A stretch of DNA of 64,000 bases, from positions 186,001-250,000 of the forward strand of contig NZ_JAHYCB010000002.1 of NCBI RefSeq assembly GCF_019430945.1. Reading direction: 5' to 3'. Position numbers and translations under genes: made by a program. A model generated the notes under the pieces. That model made no database searches, was not told the origin of the DNA, and saw only the letters and a program-made list of their open reading frames with translations. Shown piece by piece: positions 25,891 through 37,590 of this stretch (position 1 is its first letter; each line of letters opens with the position of its first letter). This DNA is from Neorhizobium populisoli (GTDB lineage Bacteria; Pseudomonadota; Alphaproteobacteria; Rhizobiales; Rhizobiaceae).

Positions 25891-28221
25891 ATGGAAATGA
25901 ACCAATTTTCTGCCAAAGCCTTTCAACGCAAGATCGATGCCTTCTGCCAACTGCGGCTGGCGCCGCTTTTCAAGGACGACGAACTTCCCCGGCTGAAGTG
26001 GTATTTGCACACGCTCATTCAGACGAGGAGACCGGCGCCAAGAACCAGCGGCAGGACGGACTGGCACGTTGTCGCGGCAGCCTGCGGCCTGAACACCAAT
26101 CTGCTTGCGGGCAACGCGCGTCAGATCGATCCAGCCTTTGACGCCATTAGTCGGTGGATCCGGGACACGCGCCTCTTAGCCACGGCAGCAGAGCCCGAAG
26201 TCCGTCGAACACAAAAGACGCCGAGGACGAAGGCGGTGCCCAGAAGTCCGCGACCAGCTCGCCCACCCCAGAACCAGCTCAAACCAGCATCGGGCGCTAC
26301 AGCAGCAAGTCCACGCACAGGTCTCGAATTCCCAGAACCGTTGTTCGACGTCAGGGAAGATCCGACGGACTTTTGCGAGGCTTTGCAGCTCCAGCTCCGG
26401 CGCCATGGCGAAACGTACTGGACGCTCCATCGTGCCATCACCGGTCCAGATGACGTCACAGACAAGAATACGCTTTTAAGCTGGGTCGAAGGCCGGAAAG
26501 TGCCGCGGAGTATCGAGAGTTTCGAGATCTTGTCACGGATCGAGCGACGGTACCGGCTTCCTACTGGCTACTTCAAAGCCAAGCTTCCACACCCTTCACG
26601 ATCGGCGTCAGGGTTTGAGCTGTCCGGCATAGAGCCTGCCGAACGGCGTCGCATCGCCTGGCATCTGCCTGAGGATTTCAACACGCTGTCCTTCCAGAAA
26701 AGGGAGGAGATCGTCGATTGGGTAAGGCGGGTCATTATCAGCGGCACGACGGACTACCGGAAGTACCAGGCAGCCGCCGCCAAGCAGCGTTACGCCATCC
26801 GTTTCCCTGGCGTCTCCTATGGTGGGCGGGCGCCACGCGACGGTAAGATTGTAGTCCCTGCGAACTATGAGCAGACCTGGGTCGAGGATCCTGACTTGCT
26901 GTCAGGCGTGATAGAAGCGCCACCGTCACTCGCCATGGAAATGGCCGACCTCGTGCGCTTCAAAACGTCGGCTCTGACGTCGGTCGGCTTTCAGCGAAAC
27001 GGGGTCTGGGGCGAAGAAACCGCCTCACAGAAGATCGAGCATCTCGGGCTGATGTTCGGTGCCCTTGCAGCAGCGAGAGATGGAGAGGTGAAGGGCTACG
27101 GGGTGCCGGTCCGGCAGTTGACGTTCGGGCTCCTCATTTTCCCCGGCGTCTGGGACTGGTATCTGCAGTGGCGGGAGACGCGCCGCGGCTTTTTCACTGC
27201 TTGGGAAGTCGACATGTTGCGGATCGCCTTGGCGATCACCAAGGAGGGGACCGGATGGCTTCGGCAGCATCCGGAGCTTCTGGCGCGGGCCCAGTCGATT
27301 GCCGGCCTCGTTTCGCAAAACGAGATCGACTATGCCAATGCGGACTGGCACGGTGCCTGCGACGACTTCCACAAGCATGCTGCCCACCGGGTCAAGGAAA
27401 TCCAGCGGATCGCGCGCGTCCATCGCGATCCGTTCGAGCCGATCATGCCGGTCGTTGAGGCGGCAAGCCCCGTTGGCGAGTATCGCAAGATCACCGAAGA
27501 GATCATCCGCCTGATGCCGGATGAACATCGTTATCCTCGGCCGGCTGCCGAAGCGGTGCGATCATTTCTGATGCTGAGATTGGGATTGCATCTTGGGCTT
27601 CGCCAGAAGAACCTCCGGCAACTGATGCTCAATCCGAAAGGCTCGATGCCGCGCTCGGAACGCGCGCTGGAAAAGATGAAGCGGGGCGAAATCCGGTGGA
27701 GTGACCGGGAAGGTGGCTGGGAGGTCTTCATTCCTGCTGTCGCGTTCAAGAACGCACACTCGTCCTTCTTTGGCGACAAGCCGTTTCGGCTCGTGCTTCC
27801 GGACCTCCTGGATCTCTACAAGTACATTGACGCCTATGTCGACCGGCACCGCTCGGTGCTCTTACGGTCGGCCGCGGATCCCGGCACGTTCTTCGTCAAG
27901 ACCGTCAAGACGACCAGCACAAACGCGGCCTATGACACGACCAGTTTCTACGAGGCCTGGCGTCACACGATCCAGCGCTACGGCATCTACAACCCCTATA
28001 CCGGACGAGGCGCGATCAAGGGGCTGCTCCCGCACGGTCCCCATAATGTCCGTGACGTGCTGGCAACCCACATCCTGAAGCAGACTGGCTCCTATGAGCA
28101 GGCGAGCTACGCCATCCAGGACACAGCCGAAATGGTCGCCAAGCACTACGGGCGCTTCCTCCCGCAGGACAAGGCCGCACTTGCGGCACGTATCCTGAAT
28201 CAGGTCTGGGAAGCCGCTTAA
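25891..28221 (+). CDS. Large tyrosine-recombinase-like protein
   Basis: The 776-residue protein has a tyrosine-recombinase catalytic domain at its C terminus: FLMLRLGLHLGLRQKNL (R571), HNVRDVLATHIL (H718, R721) and AKHYGRF (Y753). The second histidine, normally about ten residues before the tyrosine, is replaced by the QDT segment. Residues 110-150 are Pro/Arg-rich and probably disordered, and residues 160-230 resemble a DNA-binding or core-binding region with an HTH-like turn. The length is about twice that of phage integrases, as in some ICE or transposon (TnpB/TnpC-like) recombinases. It converges on a second recombinase with about 20 nt between stops. ATG 25897 is an alternative start. 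Confidence 0.75.
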   Translation: MEMNQFSAKAFQRKIDAFCQLRLAPLFKDDELPRLKWYLHTLIQTRRPAPRTSGRTDWHVVAAACGLNTNLLAGNARQIDPAFDAISRWIRDTRLLATAAEPEVRRTQKTPRTKAVPRSPRPARPPQNQLKPASGATAASPRTGLEFPEPLFDVREDPTDFCEALQLQLRRHGETYWTLHRAITGPDDVTDKNTLLSWVEGRKVPRSIESFEILSRIERRYRLPTGYFKAKLPHPSRSASGFELSGIEPAERRRIAWHLPEDFNTLSFQKREEIVDWVRRVIISGTTDYRKYQAAAAKQRYAIRFPGVSYGGRAPRDGKIVVPANYEQTWVEDPDLLSGVIEAPPSLAMEMADLVRFKTSALTSVGFQRNGVWGEETASQKIEHLGLMFGALAAARDGEVKGYGVPVRQLTFGLLIFPGVWDWYLQWRETRRGFFTAWEVDMLRIALAITKEGTGWLRQHPELLARAQSIAGLVSQNEIDYANADWHGACDDFHKHAAHRVKEIQRIARVHRDPFEPIMPVVEAASPVGEYRKITEEIIRLMPDEHRYPRPAAEAVRSFLMLRLGLHLGLRQKNLRQLMLNPKGSMPRSERALEKMKRGEIRWSDREGGWEVFIPAVAFKNAHSSFFGDKPFRLVLPDLLDLYKYIDAYVDRHRSVLLRSAADPGTFFVKTVKTTSTNAAYDTTSFYEAWRHTIQRYGIYNPYTGRGAIKGLLPHGPHNVRDVLATHILKQTGSYEQASYAIQDTAEMVAKHYGRFLPQDKAALAARILNQVWEAA

Positions 28222-28242
28222 TGGAGAAGGAGGCGTCGGAAA

Positions 28243-30357
28243 TTATTTCCGGCGTCTCGAATCGTTTTTCGCTCCGCGCGCCCACGGCGGCGGCAGCCGT
28301 TTTTCAATCCATGGCAGTAGTTTGATCGGCTTCGGGTCGATGCCGGCGGTGATGATTGGATACTTGCTAAGAGCATCGCGCATCAATGGCAGACCAGCGG
28401 GGTTGGTGTAGCGCGTGTTGGTTTCACTTCCCTCGCTCAGGCGTCCAGAAATGTCATCGATAATCAGAGGCGGGACCCCCGCCTGAAGGAGGGTATCTGC
28501 CATGCCGTGGCGGAACGCGTGTAAAGCGCGCTCCCACATGTTCTCTCCGAGGCACTGTTTCATGATCGGGAGGAAGACGTCATAGAAGCGGTCGCCGGGA
28601 TCGTTCAACGTCTTGTCGGAGAACAGTTCAGGGAACACGGCCTCATACCCCAGCTCCTGTAGCAATGCACAATAGTCCAGGAAACCCAGGCGAACCAGCT
28701 CGTCCGGCAGCGGCAAAGCGCGCGCTGATTGCACAGTCTTGAGCCGCCGGAACTTGTTTGTCCGGATGATGAGCACAAGACCATCATCGTCTTCGGCGAT
28801 GTCGTCCAATGCAAGCCCTGCAAACTCGAGCCTGCGGGCACCGAGATAGGAAAACATAATAGGCAGGAAGTAAGCCGCGTCATGAAAGACGTGCGGTCCC
28901 GGCTTTTTGCGGCCTCGATCGTGGTTCAGCGAGCCAGTGTAGATCGGGCTTGAGAAAATCGGTTTGATCTCGTCGGGCTTCGGCTTGTGCTGTTGTGTAC
29001 GAATAAGCCCGGCCTTAGGCTTTCTCGGCCTCAAACCCTGGAAAGTCCAATCGCCAACTTCGAACCCGCGAGCGCGGACATAGGTCAGAAAATGGTTGAG
29101 GTTCCCGATGTGTTTGCGGATGGTGGCTGCCTTGAGGCCCACCTTCGCCTTTTTGCCCTCCGCGTTGGCCCGCTCGCGTAGCCTCTCGCCCTCAGCGCGA
29201 AGCTCGGGCGCGGACATCGCCCTCATTCTGGCGCTTTTTCCCCAGTTAACGGGGATGTCGTTGAAGTGCTGGCGAAGCTCGCCGAGATGGTATTGCGTAA
29301 TCTGCCCGGTATGTTCCACTTCGTGTTCTTCGAGCACGCCCATGAACATGCGAACGAGCGCACGAGCGTCACGTGCGGTCGTCTCATCCCAAGCGTCCTT
29401 CATGTTCTTGACGAGCCCTTCGCACGCAGATTCGAAATCCGCGACCGCAATGACGCGGCGGGGCTTTTCGTCAATTGGCTCACTGACAGCGACCTGCGGC
29501 GAGGAAGTGAGATCGAGCAGCCTCACCGGCGGCACAGCGGGCGCGGAGGGCCCGACAACATCTTCAGCGGGAACCGCGATCTCCAACGATGGCGGCGTCA
29601 TTTTCAAGGGTGCGGCGTCCTCGATAAATGCAGGCTGTGGTGTCGAAGCCGGACCGCCGGTGAGTTCGCTCAGGTCACGATCGGCGAGAGGATGCCGTTC
29701 CGCGACATCGAAGAGCGCTTCCGCCCGCCCGCTGAAATAGGCCTTCATCGCCTTTTCCTCGTTGAGCGGGTGGGAACTGATTTCGAAGAGGTGCATCAAT
29801 CTTCGAATGCCCTCCTTGAAGCCGCGCGAGTTCGCCTCTTGGAGGAGTTCGAGGTAGTTCGAGTTGATCGCAAAGACGTGGGAGGCGGGAACCCCGTTTT
29901 GCCTAAGGTAGGCTAAGCCGCGGCAATTGTCTTTCAACGTCAGGTGATGGGTGATGCCGAACATACCGAGCAGTCGAAAGGCCCATGCATTTTCCAGATC
30001 CATTTCCAGCTCTGAAATGTCGGCGGGACGGCCATAGCGCCGCGCCACCATCGAGACATCTTCCAGATGCATGAGCATCATGTCTCGCTCGTGTTCGCAA
30101 AGCTTTTGGAGCTGCACCTTGGACATGGGTTCCTTCTGGTTCAACTTCAGTTCGGCGACCAGCATGTTGAGCTTGCGGCCGATCGCCTGCGCTTTCTTAT
30201 GATCAGAACAGTGAAGGCTCAATGAAAGCCGGCTGCCTGGTTGGCACTGCCCGAAGGCGTTGGGCACGCGCGCACGCCAATAGAAGATATTGCCGCGGCG
30301 GGTGAGATTCTCGACGTCGTGGCGGACCGCCATCAGGTTGATACCCTTGCCTGCCAC
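28243..30357 (-). CDS. Tyrosine site-specific integrase next to tRNA-Gln
   Basis: The 704-residue protein has a DUF6538-like N terminus (LTRRGNIFYWRARVPNAFG), typical of many alphaproteobacterial integrases, a long central region, and a C-terminal catalytic domain. This shows YLGARRLEFAGL (first arginine), HAFRHGMADTLL (HxxR) and a tyrosine in ETNTRYTNP. Such enzymes integrate elements at tRNA genes by recombination between short identical sites. The gene starts about 135 nt from the 3' end of a tRNA-Gln gene and is transcribed away from it, the normal layout for an integrase beside its attachment site. ATG at codon 9 (MAVRHDV) is an alternative start. Confidence 0.85.
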   Translation of the reverse strand: MAGKGINLMAVRHDVENLTRRGNIFYWRARVPNAFGQCQPGSRLSLSLHCSDHKKAQAIGRKLNMLVAELKLNQKEPMSKVQLQKLCEHERDMMLMHLEDVSMVARRYGRPADISELEMDLENAWAFRLLGMFGITHHLTLKDNCRGLAYLRQNGVPASHVFAINSNYLELLQEANSRGFKEGIRRLMHLFEISSHPLNEEKAMKAYFSGRAEALFDVAERHPLADRDLSELTGGPASTPQPAFIEDAAPLKMTPPSLEIAVPAEDVVGPSAPAVPPVRLLDLTSSPQVAVSEPIDEKPRRVIAVADFESACEGLVKNMKDAWDETTARDARALVRMFMGVLEEHEVEHTGQITQYHLGELRQHFNDIPVNWGKSARMRAMSAPELRAEGERLRERANAEGKKAKVGLKAATIRKHIGNLNHFLTYVRARGFEVGDWTFQGLRPRKPKAGLIRTQQHKPKPDEIKPIFSSPIYTGSLNHDRGRKKPGPHVFHDAAYFLPIMFSYLGARRLEFAGLALDDIAEDDDGLVLIIRTNKFRRLKTVQSARALPLPDELVRLGFLDYCALLQELGYEAVFPELFSDKTLNDPGDRFYDVFLPIMKQCLGENMWERALHAFRHGMADTLLQAGVPPLIIDDISGRLSEGSETNTRYTNPAGLPLMRDALSKYPIITAGIDPKPIKLLPWIEKRLPPPWARGAKNDSRRRK

Positions 30358-30491
30358 CGGTGTTGCCGCCGCACATAATTCGCGTGGGCATCACCTGTGG
30401 GCTACAGTTCTGGGCATCAGGTCGCCAATGATGCCAAAACGATATCCGACACGACTGGAAAATCAAGGAATTAAGGGCTTTTAGGGAGAAT

Positions 30492-30565
30492 TGGCTGGGG
30501 AACCTGGATTCGAACCAAGATTAACGGAGTCAGAGTCCGTCGTTCTACCGTTGAACTATTCCCCA
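30492..30565 (-). tRNA. tRNA-Gln(CTG), probable attB of the island
   Basis: On the minus strand the 74 bases form a full cloverleaf: acceptor TGGGGAA/TTCCCCA, a short D arm, anticodon stem ACGGA/TCCGT with loop CTCTGAC (anticodon CTG, reading CAG), a GGTTCGAATCC T arm, and an encoded CCA. Its 3' end faces the integrase and the island, so the last 15-25 bases are the likely integration core. Confidence 0.95.
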
Positions 30566-30838
30566 GCAGGGTGCCGAAGCGCTTGGCTTGGCCGGTGTGC
30601 GGCGCTTATAAACAAAAGCAGGCGGATTGCAAATACCGATTTTCAAAAAAAATGCGTTTTTCGCCTTTGTTCTGAAGGCATCGCGAAATCGGGCTGAGAG
30701 ACCGGAATCGGCGTCGAAATAGCCGGCGGGACGCTTTCGGGAAAAAGCCGTTGGCGAAAACGCCCGTCGCTGTTATCTTTGCACCAACGAAACAATCAGA
30801 CACCAGCGGCATGCCTGCAAAAGGCCTTGCGCGGTGAG

Positions 30839-32419
30839 ATGGACATAAACGTGATGGACCCCGATAGCGGCGCAAAGCCGCCTGAAGGCGGGGCGTCGGC
30901 GGCAGCGCATGTGGAGGGGAGATCCTCCCGGCGCAGAAAAGCGAAGCGACACGGCAAGCAACGTGAAGCGGCGCACGCCACAGGTGCAGGTTCGGCCGAT
31001 TCGCCGAACCCTACCGGACGCCCTCATTCTCCCGAGCAGGATCAGCCGGCGCGCAAGCGTAAGCGGAGACGTTCGAAATCCGCGAGCAAGACTCCGGATG
31101 TGCCGAAGGCAGTTGTGAACGTTATCGATGCCGGCCAGAATGTTCGTCCGGCGGATGGTGAAAACGACCGGGATCCCGCTCAGAATCCAGGAAAATCCCG
31201 CAATCGGCGCAAGAAGAATCGCGGTGGGCGCGGCCTGCAGGGTCGTCCGCTGGCGCCATCCAAGACCTCGCCAGGCGTCGCCAAGGCTCCCGCTGCCGGA
31301 TCAGGCCATCAGAAGGATGCTCGCGGCAAGACAAGTGACGCGCAGTCGGCGGAGGCCCGCGAGAAGCATGGCTATGTCAACGATCTCTATGCCGCGCTCG
31401 ATCTCGGCACCAACAATTGCCGGCTGCTGATCGCCCAACCGACCCGTCCCGGCCAATTCCGGGTGGTGGATGCGTTTTCGCGCATCGTCCGGCTTGGCGA
31501 AGGTCTTGGCGCAAGCCGCCGCCTTTCGCAGGATGCGATGGACCGTGCCGTCGAAGCGCTGCGCATCTGCGCCACGAAACTTGCCCACAAGCCGATCAGG
31601 CGCATGCGGCTGATCGCCACCGAAGCCTGCCGTGCAGCCGAAAATGGCGAGGAGTTCCTTGCTCGCGTAACCGCCGAGACGGGGCTCATGCTGGAGATCA
31701 TCGATCGCGAGACAGAGGCGCGGCTGGCCGTTTCCGGTTGTTCCTCGCTGGTCGGACGCGAGGCCCGCTCGGTCGTCCTTTTCGATATCGGCGGCGGCTC
31801 GTCGGAAATCGCCGTCATCCGCATCGGTGACAGCCGCTCCAGCCGGCTTGCCAACCACATCACCCACTGGACCTCGCTGCCGGTCGGCGTCGTCACGCTA
31901 TCTGAGCGGCATGGCGGACGCGATGTCACGCCGGAAGTCTTTGCGGCCATGGTGGCGGAAGTCGAGGGCATGCTTGCCGGTTTCGATTGCCCGCCGCTCG
32001 GACCGTTGCGCCGCCAGGGGGCTGAGGACTTTCATCTAATCGGCACGTCGGGCACGGTCACCACGCTGGCCGGCGTACATCTGGATTTGCCGCGTTACGA
32101 CCGGCGCAGGGTCGATGGTGTCTGGCTCTCGGATGATGAGGTCAGCGCCATGCAGGATAAACTGCTTTCCTGGGATTTCGCCGGCCGCGCCGCCAATCCC
32201 TGCATCGGGCCGGATCGCGCCGATCTGGTATTGGCCGGCTGTGCCATTCTCGAGGCGATCCGCAGGCGGTGGCCGAGCCAGCGCATGCGCGTGGCCGATC
32301 GCGGCCTGCGCGAAGGCCTGTTGACGGATATGATGGCCGATGACGGCGTGTGGCGTCGCGTACGCCAGCGTCGCAATCACAACACTGGCGGCCACGAAGA
32401 GGCGGGGACGAAACGATGA
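30839..32419 (+). CDS. Ppx/GppA phosphatase family protein
   Basis: The C-terminal 330 residues are a Ppx/GppA domain of the ASKHA fold: [16 protein letters not shown] (phosphate-1 loop), [38 protein letters not shown] (phosphate-2) and [15 protein letters not shown]. Members hydrolyse polyphosphate or pppGpp and affect stringent signalling. The first 190 residues are a long low-complexity Lys/Arg-rich extension ([24 protein letters not shown]) that is absent from E. coli homologues and may bind nucleic acid or polyphosphate. The start is uncertain: ATG 30839 and ATG 30854 are both possible. The stop overlaps rlmE as ATGA. Confidence 0.85.
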   Translation: MDINVMDPDSGAKPPEGGASAAAHVEGRSSRRRKAKRHGKQREAAHATGAGSADSPNPTGRPHSPEQDQPARKRKRRRSKSASKTPDVPKAVVNVIDAGQNVRPADGENDRDPAQNPGKSRNRRKKNRGGRGLQGRPLAPSKTSPGVAKAPAAGSGHQKDARGKTSDAQSAEAREKHGYVNDLYAALDLGTNNCRLLIAQPTRPGQFRVVDAFSRIVRLGEGLGASRRLSQDAMDRAVEALRICATKLAHKPIRRMRLIATEACRAAENGEEFLARVTAETGLMLEIIDRETEARLAVSGCSSLVGREARSVVLFDIGGGSSEIAVIRIGDSRSSRLANHITHWTSLPVGVVTLSERHGGRDVTPEVFAAMVAEVEGMLAGFDCPPLGPLRRQGAEDFHLIGTSGTVTTLAGVHLDLPRYDRRRVDGVWLSDDEVSAMQDKLLSWDFAGRAANPCIGPDRADLVLAGCAILEAIRRRWPSQRMRVADRGLREGLLTDMMADDGVWRRVRQRRNHNTGGHEEAGTKR

Positions 32420-33168
32420 CGAAACCCCCGATCGGCGGCAACCGCACCGGCCGTAAACTCACCCAGAAGGTTAAGAAGGGCAAGCTGAAGGCGTCGTCAC
32501 GCCGCTGGCTCGAGCGCCATATCAACGATCCCTATGTGCAGCGTGCCAAGCTGGAAGGTTATCGCGCCCGCGCGGCCTTCAAGCTTCTGGAAATCGACGA
32601 GAAGCATCAGATCCTGAAGGGTGCGCGCCGCATCATCGATCTGGGTGCGGCACCGGGCAGCTGGTCGCAGATTGCCGCCAAGGTGACGGATTCGACCGAC
32701 GAGGATATCCGCGTTGCGGCGATCGACTTTCTGGAAATGGCACCGCTTGCGGGCGTCAAGATCCTGCAGCTCGACTTCCTCGATCCGGATGCGCCGCGTC
32801 TGTTGATGGAGGCAATCGGCGGCACGCCGGATCTGGTGATTTCCGACATGGCGGCGCCGACCACCGGCCATCAGAAGACCGACCATCTGCGCACCATGCA
32901 TCTCTGCGAAGTGGCGGCGCATTTCGCCGTCGAAGTGCTGGGCGAGGGCGGCCATTTCCTGGCCAAGACCTTCCAGGGCGGCACGGAGAAGGATCTTCTC
33001 AACTTGCTGAAGCTGAACTTCAAGCAGGTCGTCCATATCAAGCCCGGCTCTTCGCGTTCGGAATCGGTCGAGATGTTCCTGCTTGCCAAGCACTTCAAGG
33101 GCCGCCGTGTGCTGCCTGCCGGAGAGGTGGAACCGGAAGCCGAAATCGAAATCGACGAGCTGGACTGA
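32416..33168 (+). CDS. rlmE: 23S rRNA (uridine-2'-O)-methyltransferase RlmE
   Basis: This 250-residue protein methylates U2552 of 23S rRNA in the A loop, a late step of large-subunit assembly, using S-adenosylmethionine. The FtsJ/RrmJ signature is complete: [12 protein letters not shown] with the first catalytic lysine, [15 protein letters not shown] (SAM loop), [14 protein letters not shown] with the catalytic aspartate, [11 protein letters not shown] with the second lysine, and [12 protein letters not shown] with the glutamate. A basic N-terminal extension of about 30 residues is common in alphaproteobacteria. It is translationally coupled to the phosphatase gene upstream (ATGA overlap), a pairing often conserved in rhizobia. 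Confidence 0.95.
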   Translation: MTKPPIGGNRTGRKLTQKVKKGKLKASSRRWLERHINDPYVQRAKLEGYRARAAFKLLEIDEKHQILKGARRIIDLGAAPGSWSQIAAKVTDSTDEDIRVAAIDFLEMAPLAGVKILQLDFLDPDAPRLLMEAIGGTPDLVISDMAAPTTGHQKTDHLRTMHLCEVAAHFAVEVLGEGGHFLAKTFQGGTEKDLLNLLKLNFKQVVHIKPGSSRSESVEMFLLAKHFKGRRVLPAGEVEPEAEIEIDELD

Positions 33169-33171
33169 GTT

Positions 33172-34575
33172 CTATTCGCCGGCTTCGGGCTGGATTCGGT
33201 TCCGGCGGTGGCCGGAGACCTCTGAGCCGGTCATCGGATCGAGCCTCAGCAGCGGAAACACCGACAGCAGCGACAGGCCGGCCACCAGGAAGAATGCCAG
33301 GTGGAAATCGGCAAGCTGAAGATGCGTGCCCGAAATCATCGACGATGCTTCCAGGATGAAGGCCGCGAAGGCAACGCCGAGCGCCAGGCTGATCTGTTGC
33401 AGCACGGAGGCGATCGAGGTTGCCTGGCTCGCCTGCTCGTCGCTGATATCCGAATAGCTGAGCGCATTCGAGCCGGTGAAGAAGAACGACCGCGCGAAGC
33501 CCGACATCAGCAGGAAGGCGACGATGAAGACATGCGGCGTTTCCGGCGTGAAGAAGCCGTTGGCGCCTGTCAGGATCGCGCCGGCGATGCCGGATACGAT
33601 CAGCGTCACCTTGAAACCGGTCGCCGCGAAGACACGGCGGGCGACAAATTTCACAATCAGCGCCCCGAGCGCACCGGCAAAAGTGATCAGGCCCGATTGG
33701 AACGGGTTGAGGCCGAAGCCGAGCTGCAGCATCAGCGGCATCAGGAAGGGGATGGCGCCGGTCGAGACGCGAAACAGCGTGCCGCTGTTGCTCGCCGCCC
33801 GGAAAGCATCGTTCTGAAAGAGCCTCAGGTTCAGGATCGGCGCCGGATGGTTGCGGGCGTGGATGACATAAGCGATGGCGGCGGCGATGCCGACTGCTGT
33901 CGCGGAAATGCCCATCGCCGGCGGCAGTGCCGGCAGGCCGATCACCGACAGGCCGAAGACCGTGCCGGCGGCGGTGACGGATGTCAGGAAGAAACCCCAC
34001 CAGTCGATTGCGGGCGGATTGGTCGTCTCGACCTCCGGCAGGAAGATGGTGGACAGCCAGATGCCGAGCACACCGACGGGCACGTTGATCAGGAAAATCC
34101 AGTGCCAGCTGAAATAGGTGGTGATGAAACCGCCGATCGGCGGGCCGGTGAGCGGGCCGATCAATGCAGGAATGGTCAAAAGCGCCATGGCCGACACCAG
34201 TTCGCTGCGCGGTGTGGTGCGCAGCAGAACGAGACGCCCGACCGGCGTCATCATCGCGCCGCCCATGCCCTGCAGGAAGCGTGAAATGACGAATTGCAGC
34301 AGATTGCCGGAGAAGGCGCAGCAGATCGAGCCGATCACGAAAACCAGGATTGCGATCCGGAAGATCTTCTTGGCGCCGAACCGGTCCGCCATCCACCCGC
34401 TGATCGGAATGAACATCGCCAGCGCCACCATGTAGGAGGTCAGCGCCAGCTTCAGCGTGATCGGCCCGACATTGAGGTCCGCGGCGATGGCCGGAAGCGC
34501 GGTGGCAATGACGGTGGAGTCCATCTGCTCCATGAAGAGAGCGACGGCGAGGATAAGCGGAACGATGCGATTCAT
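33172..34575 (-). CDS. DHA2-type MFS multidrug transporter
   Basis: The start at 34575 (MNRIVPLILAVALFMEQMDSTVIATALPAIA) fits the standard first helix of EmrB/QacA-type exporters; upstream codons add a non-hydrophobic tail. About 14 hydrophobic segments are visible. GWMADRFGAKKIF between helices 2 and 3 is MFS motif A, RFLQGMGGAMMTPVGR is motif B, and PPIGGFITTYFSWHWIFLINVPVG is motif C with the WRWIF-like stretch of drug/proton antiporters. The protein of 467 residues should sit in the inner membrane and export a hydrophobic compound; the substrate is unknown. No adjacent membrane-fusion gene is present. The gene converges on rlmE. Confidence 0.85.
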   Translation of the reverse strand: MNRIVPLILAVALFMEQMDSTVIATALPAIAADLNVGPITLKLALTSYMVALAMFIPISGWMADRFGAKKIFRIAILVFVIGSICCAFSGNLLQFVISRFLQGMGGAMMTPVGRLVLLRTTPRSELVSAMALLTIPALIGPLTGPPIGGFITTYFSWHWIFLINVPVGVLGIWLSTIFLPEVETTNPPAIDWWGFFLTSVTAAGTVFGLSVIGLPALPPAMGISATAVGIAAAIAYVIHARNHPAPILNLRLFQNDAFRAASNSGTLFRVSTGAIPFLMPLMLQLGFGLNPFQSGLITFAGALGALIVKFVARRVFAATGFKVTLIVSGIAGAILTGANGFFTPETPHVFIVAFLLMSGFARSFFFTGSNALSYSDISDEQASQATSIASVLQQISLALGVAFAAFILEASSMISGTHLQLADFHLAFFLVAGLSLLSVFPLLRLDPMTGSEVSGHRRNRIQPEAGE

Positions 34576-34775
34576 CGGAAGAGAGCCTGCGATGCGCGGG
34601 ATTTTGCGCGTCCTTAAACCTCTTGGCCGCATCTGCCAATTGCAGAATCTCACCTTTCGAGCATTTGGGTCACGTCTGCGTGAGATCGGATTTCCTTGTA
34701 ACGCGCGGCGGTTATCTTGCCCGCACCGGACTCAACCAAGCGGGTCTGGCAACAAGATCTGGAGGGAGCTACATC

Positions 34776-35765
34776 ATGACGTCATTCACGATCGGCCGGC
34801 GAGCGCTGCTCGGCACCGCGGGCCTTGGAATTATCGCAGCGCCTGCGATCATCAGCGGGCGGGCTGAAGCCCAGGAGACAAAGAACTTGGCCATCAATCG
34901 CGTCATCCCGCCGGACATCCACAAATTCAAGCTCGGCGGTTTTCAGGTTCTCGTCGTCAAGGATGGCGCTCGTCCGTCCGGCAATCCGGGTGAGACCTTC
35001 GGCACCAACCAGCCCGCTGACGCCGTCGGCAAACTCCTGACCGACAATTTCCTGCCGGCCACGGAATTCGTCAACAGCTTCTCGCCGACGCTGATCGATA
35101 CCGGCAGCGACGTCATCCTGTTCGATACCGGTCTTGGCAAGGCAGGACGCGCCCAGGGGACGGGCCGCCTGATCGAAGGCCTGGCGGCCGCAGGCTACAT
35201 GCCGGAAGACATCACCGCCGTCGTCATTACCCACATGCATGGCGACCATATCGGCGGTATCATGGAAGACGGCAAGCCGGCCTTCCCGAAGGCGCGTTAT
35301 TTCGCCGGCGAGGCCGAATACAATTTCTGGACCGACGCCGCCCGTGCCGGCACGCCTGCCGAAGGCAACCAGAAGGGCGTGCTTGCCAGCGTCAAGCCGA
35401 ATGCCGAAAAGACGACCTTCCTCAAGGAAGGCGGTTCCGTGGTTTCCGGCATCACCGCCATGCTGGCGCCCGGCCACACGCCCGGCCATATGGTCTTCAA
35501 CATCGAATCCCAGGGCAAGCGGCTGATCCTGACGGCCGATGCGGCGAACCATTACATTCTGTCGCTGCAGCGTCCGGAATGGGAAGTCCGTTTCGACATG
35601 GACAAGGCGCAGGCCGCCGCGACCCGCAAGAAACTGTTCGACATGATCGCCACCGACAAGGTTGCCTTCCTCGGTTATCACATGCCGTTCCCGGCCGTGG
35701 GTTACGCCGAAAAGCAGCAGACCGGTTATCGTTTCGTGCCGAAGAGCTATCAGTTCGATCTCTGA
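34776..35765 (+). CDS. Exported metallo-beta-lactamase-fold hydrolase
   Basis: ATG 34776 has GGAGGGA upstream and starts a twin-arginine-like signal (TIGRRALLGTAGLGIIAAPAIISGRAEA-Q). The mature protein is an MBL-fold hydrolase: DTGSDVILFDTGLG, THMHGDHIGGI (H-x-H-x-D-H zinc motif), APGHTPGHMVF and LTADAANHYI, with a late HMPFP histidine. The closest functional relatives by layout are AHL lactonases, alkyl sulfatases and glyoxalase-II-like enzymes; I cannot choose among them. The 329-residue length is usual for periplasmic members. It is followed by a strong terminator, so it is a single-gene unit. Confidence 0.8.
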   Translation: MTSFTIGRRALLGTAGLGIIAAPAIISGRAEAQETKNLAINRVIPPDIHKFKLGGFQVLVVKDGARPSGNPGETFGTNQPADAVGKLLTDNFLPATEFVNSFSPTLIDTGSDVILFDTGLGKAGRAQGTGRLIEGLAAAGYMPEDITAVVITHMHGDHIGGIMEDGKPAFPKARYFAGEAEYNFWTDAARAGTPAEGNQKGVLASVKPNAEKTTFLKEGGSVVSGITAMLAPGHTPGHMVFNIESQGKRLILTADAANHYILSLQRPEWEVRFDMDKAQAAATRKKLFDMIATDKVAFLGYHMPFPAVGYAEKQQTGYRFVPKSYQFDL

Positions 35766-35797
35766 TCGAACGATTGCTGTGGAATACGAGCTATGCA

Positions 35798-35827
35798 AAC
35801 CCGAGGGGACTGCCCTCGGGTTTTTTC
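35798..35827 (+). terminator. Intrinsic terminator
   Basis: AACCCGAGGG and CCCTCGGGTT form a 10-bp stem around a 5-nt loop, followed by a run of T, 33 nt after the stop of the metallo-hydrolase gene. Confidence 0.9.
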
Positions 35828-35847
35828 TGTTCCCTTGGTGTCATTAA

Positions 35848-37461
<1,614 letters not shown>

Positions 37462-37547
37462 TCAGACTATTTTTGGGTGGGCTGCGAAATTTGAGGCAAC
37501 GCCTCCGCGGCCCTCTCAAAACTCATGGGTTTCTCTCGTATGATGTG

Positions 37548-37580
37548 TAGGCCGGCAAAACCGCCGGCCTATTTTCTTTT
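37548..37580 (+). terminator. guaB terminator
   Basis: TAGGCCGGC and GCCGGCCTA form a 9-bp stem around AAAACC, followed by TTTTCTTTT. It ends 10 nt before the next ATG, so its T-rich tail overlaps the leader of the small exported protein. Confidence 0.9.
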
Positions 37581-37590
37581 GGGGGTAATC

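Noticed and set aside
33301..34284. A 327-residue open frame antisense to the MFS transporter.
   Set aside because: It has no domain and mirrors the hydrophobic gene; rejected as a shadow.
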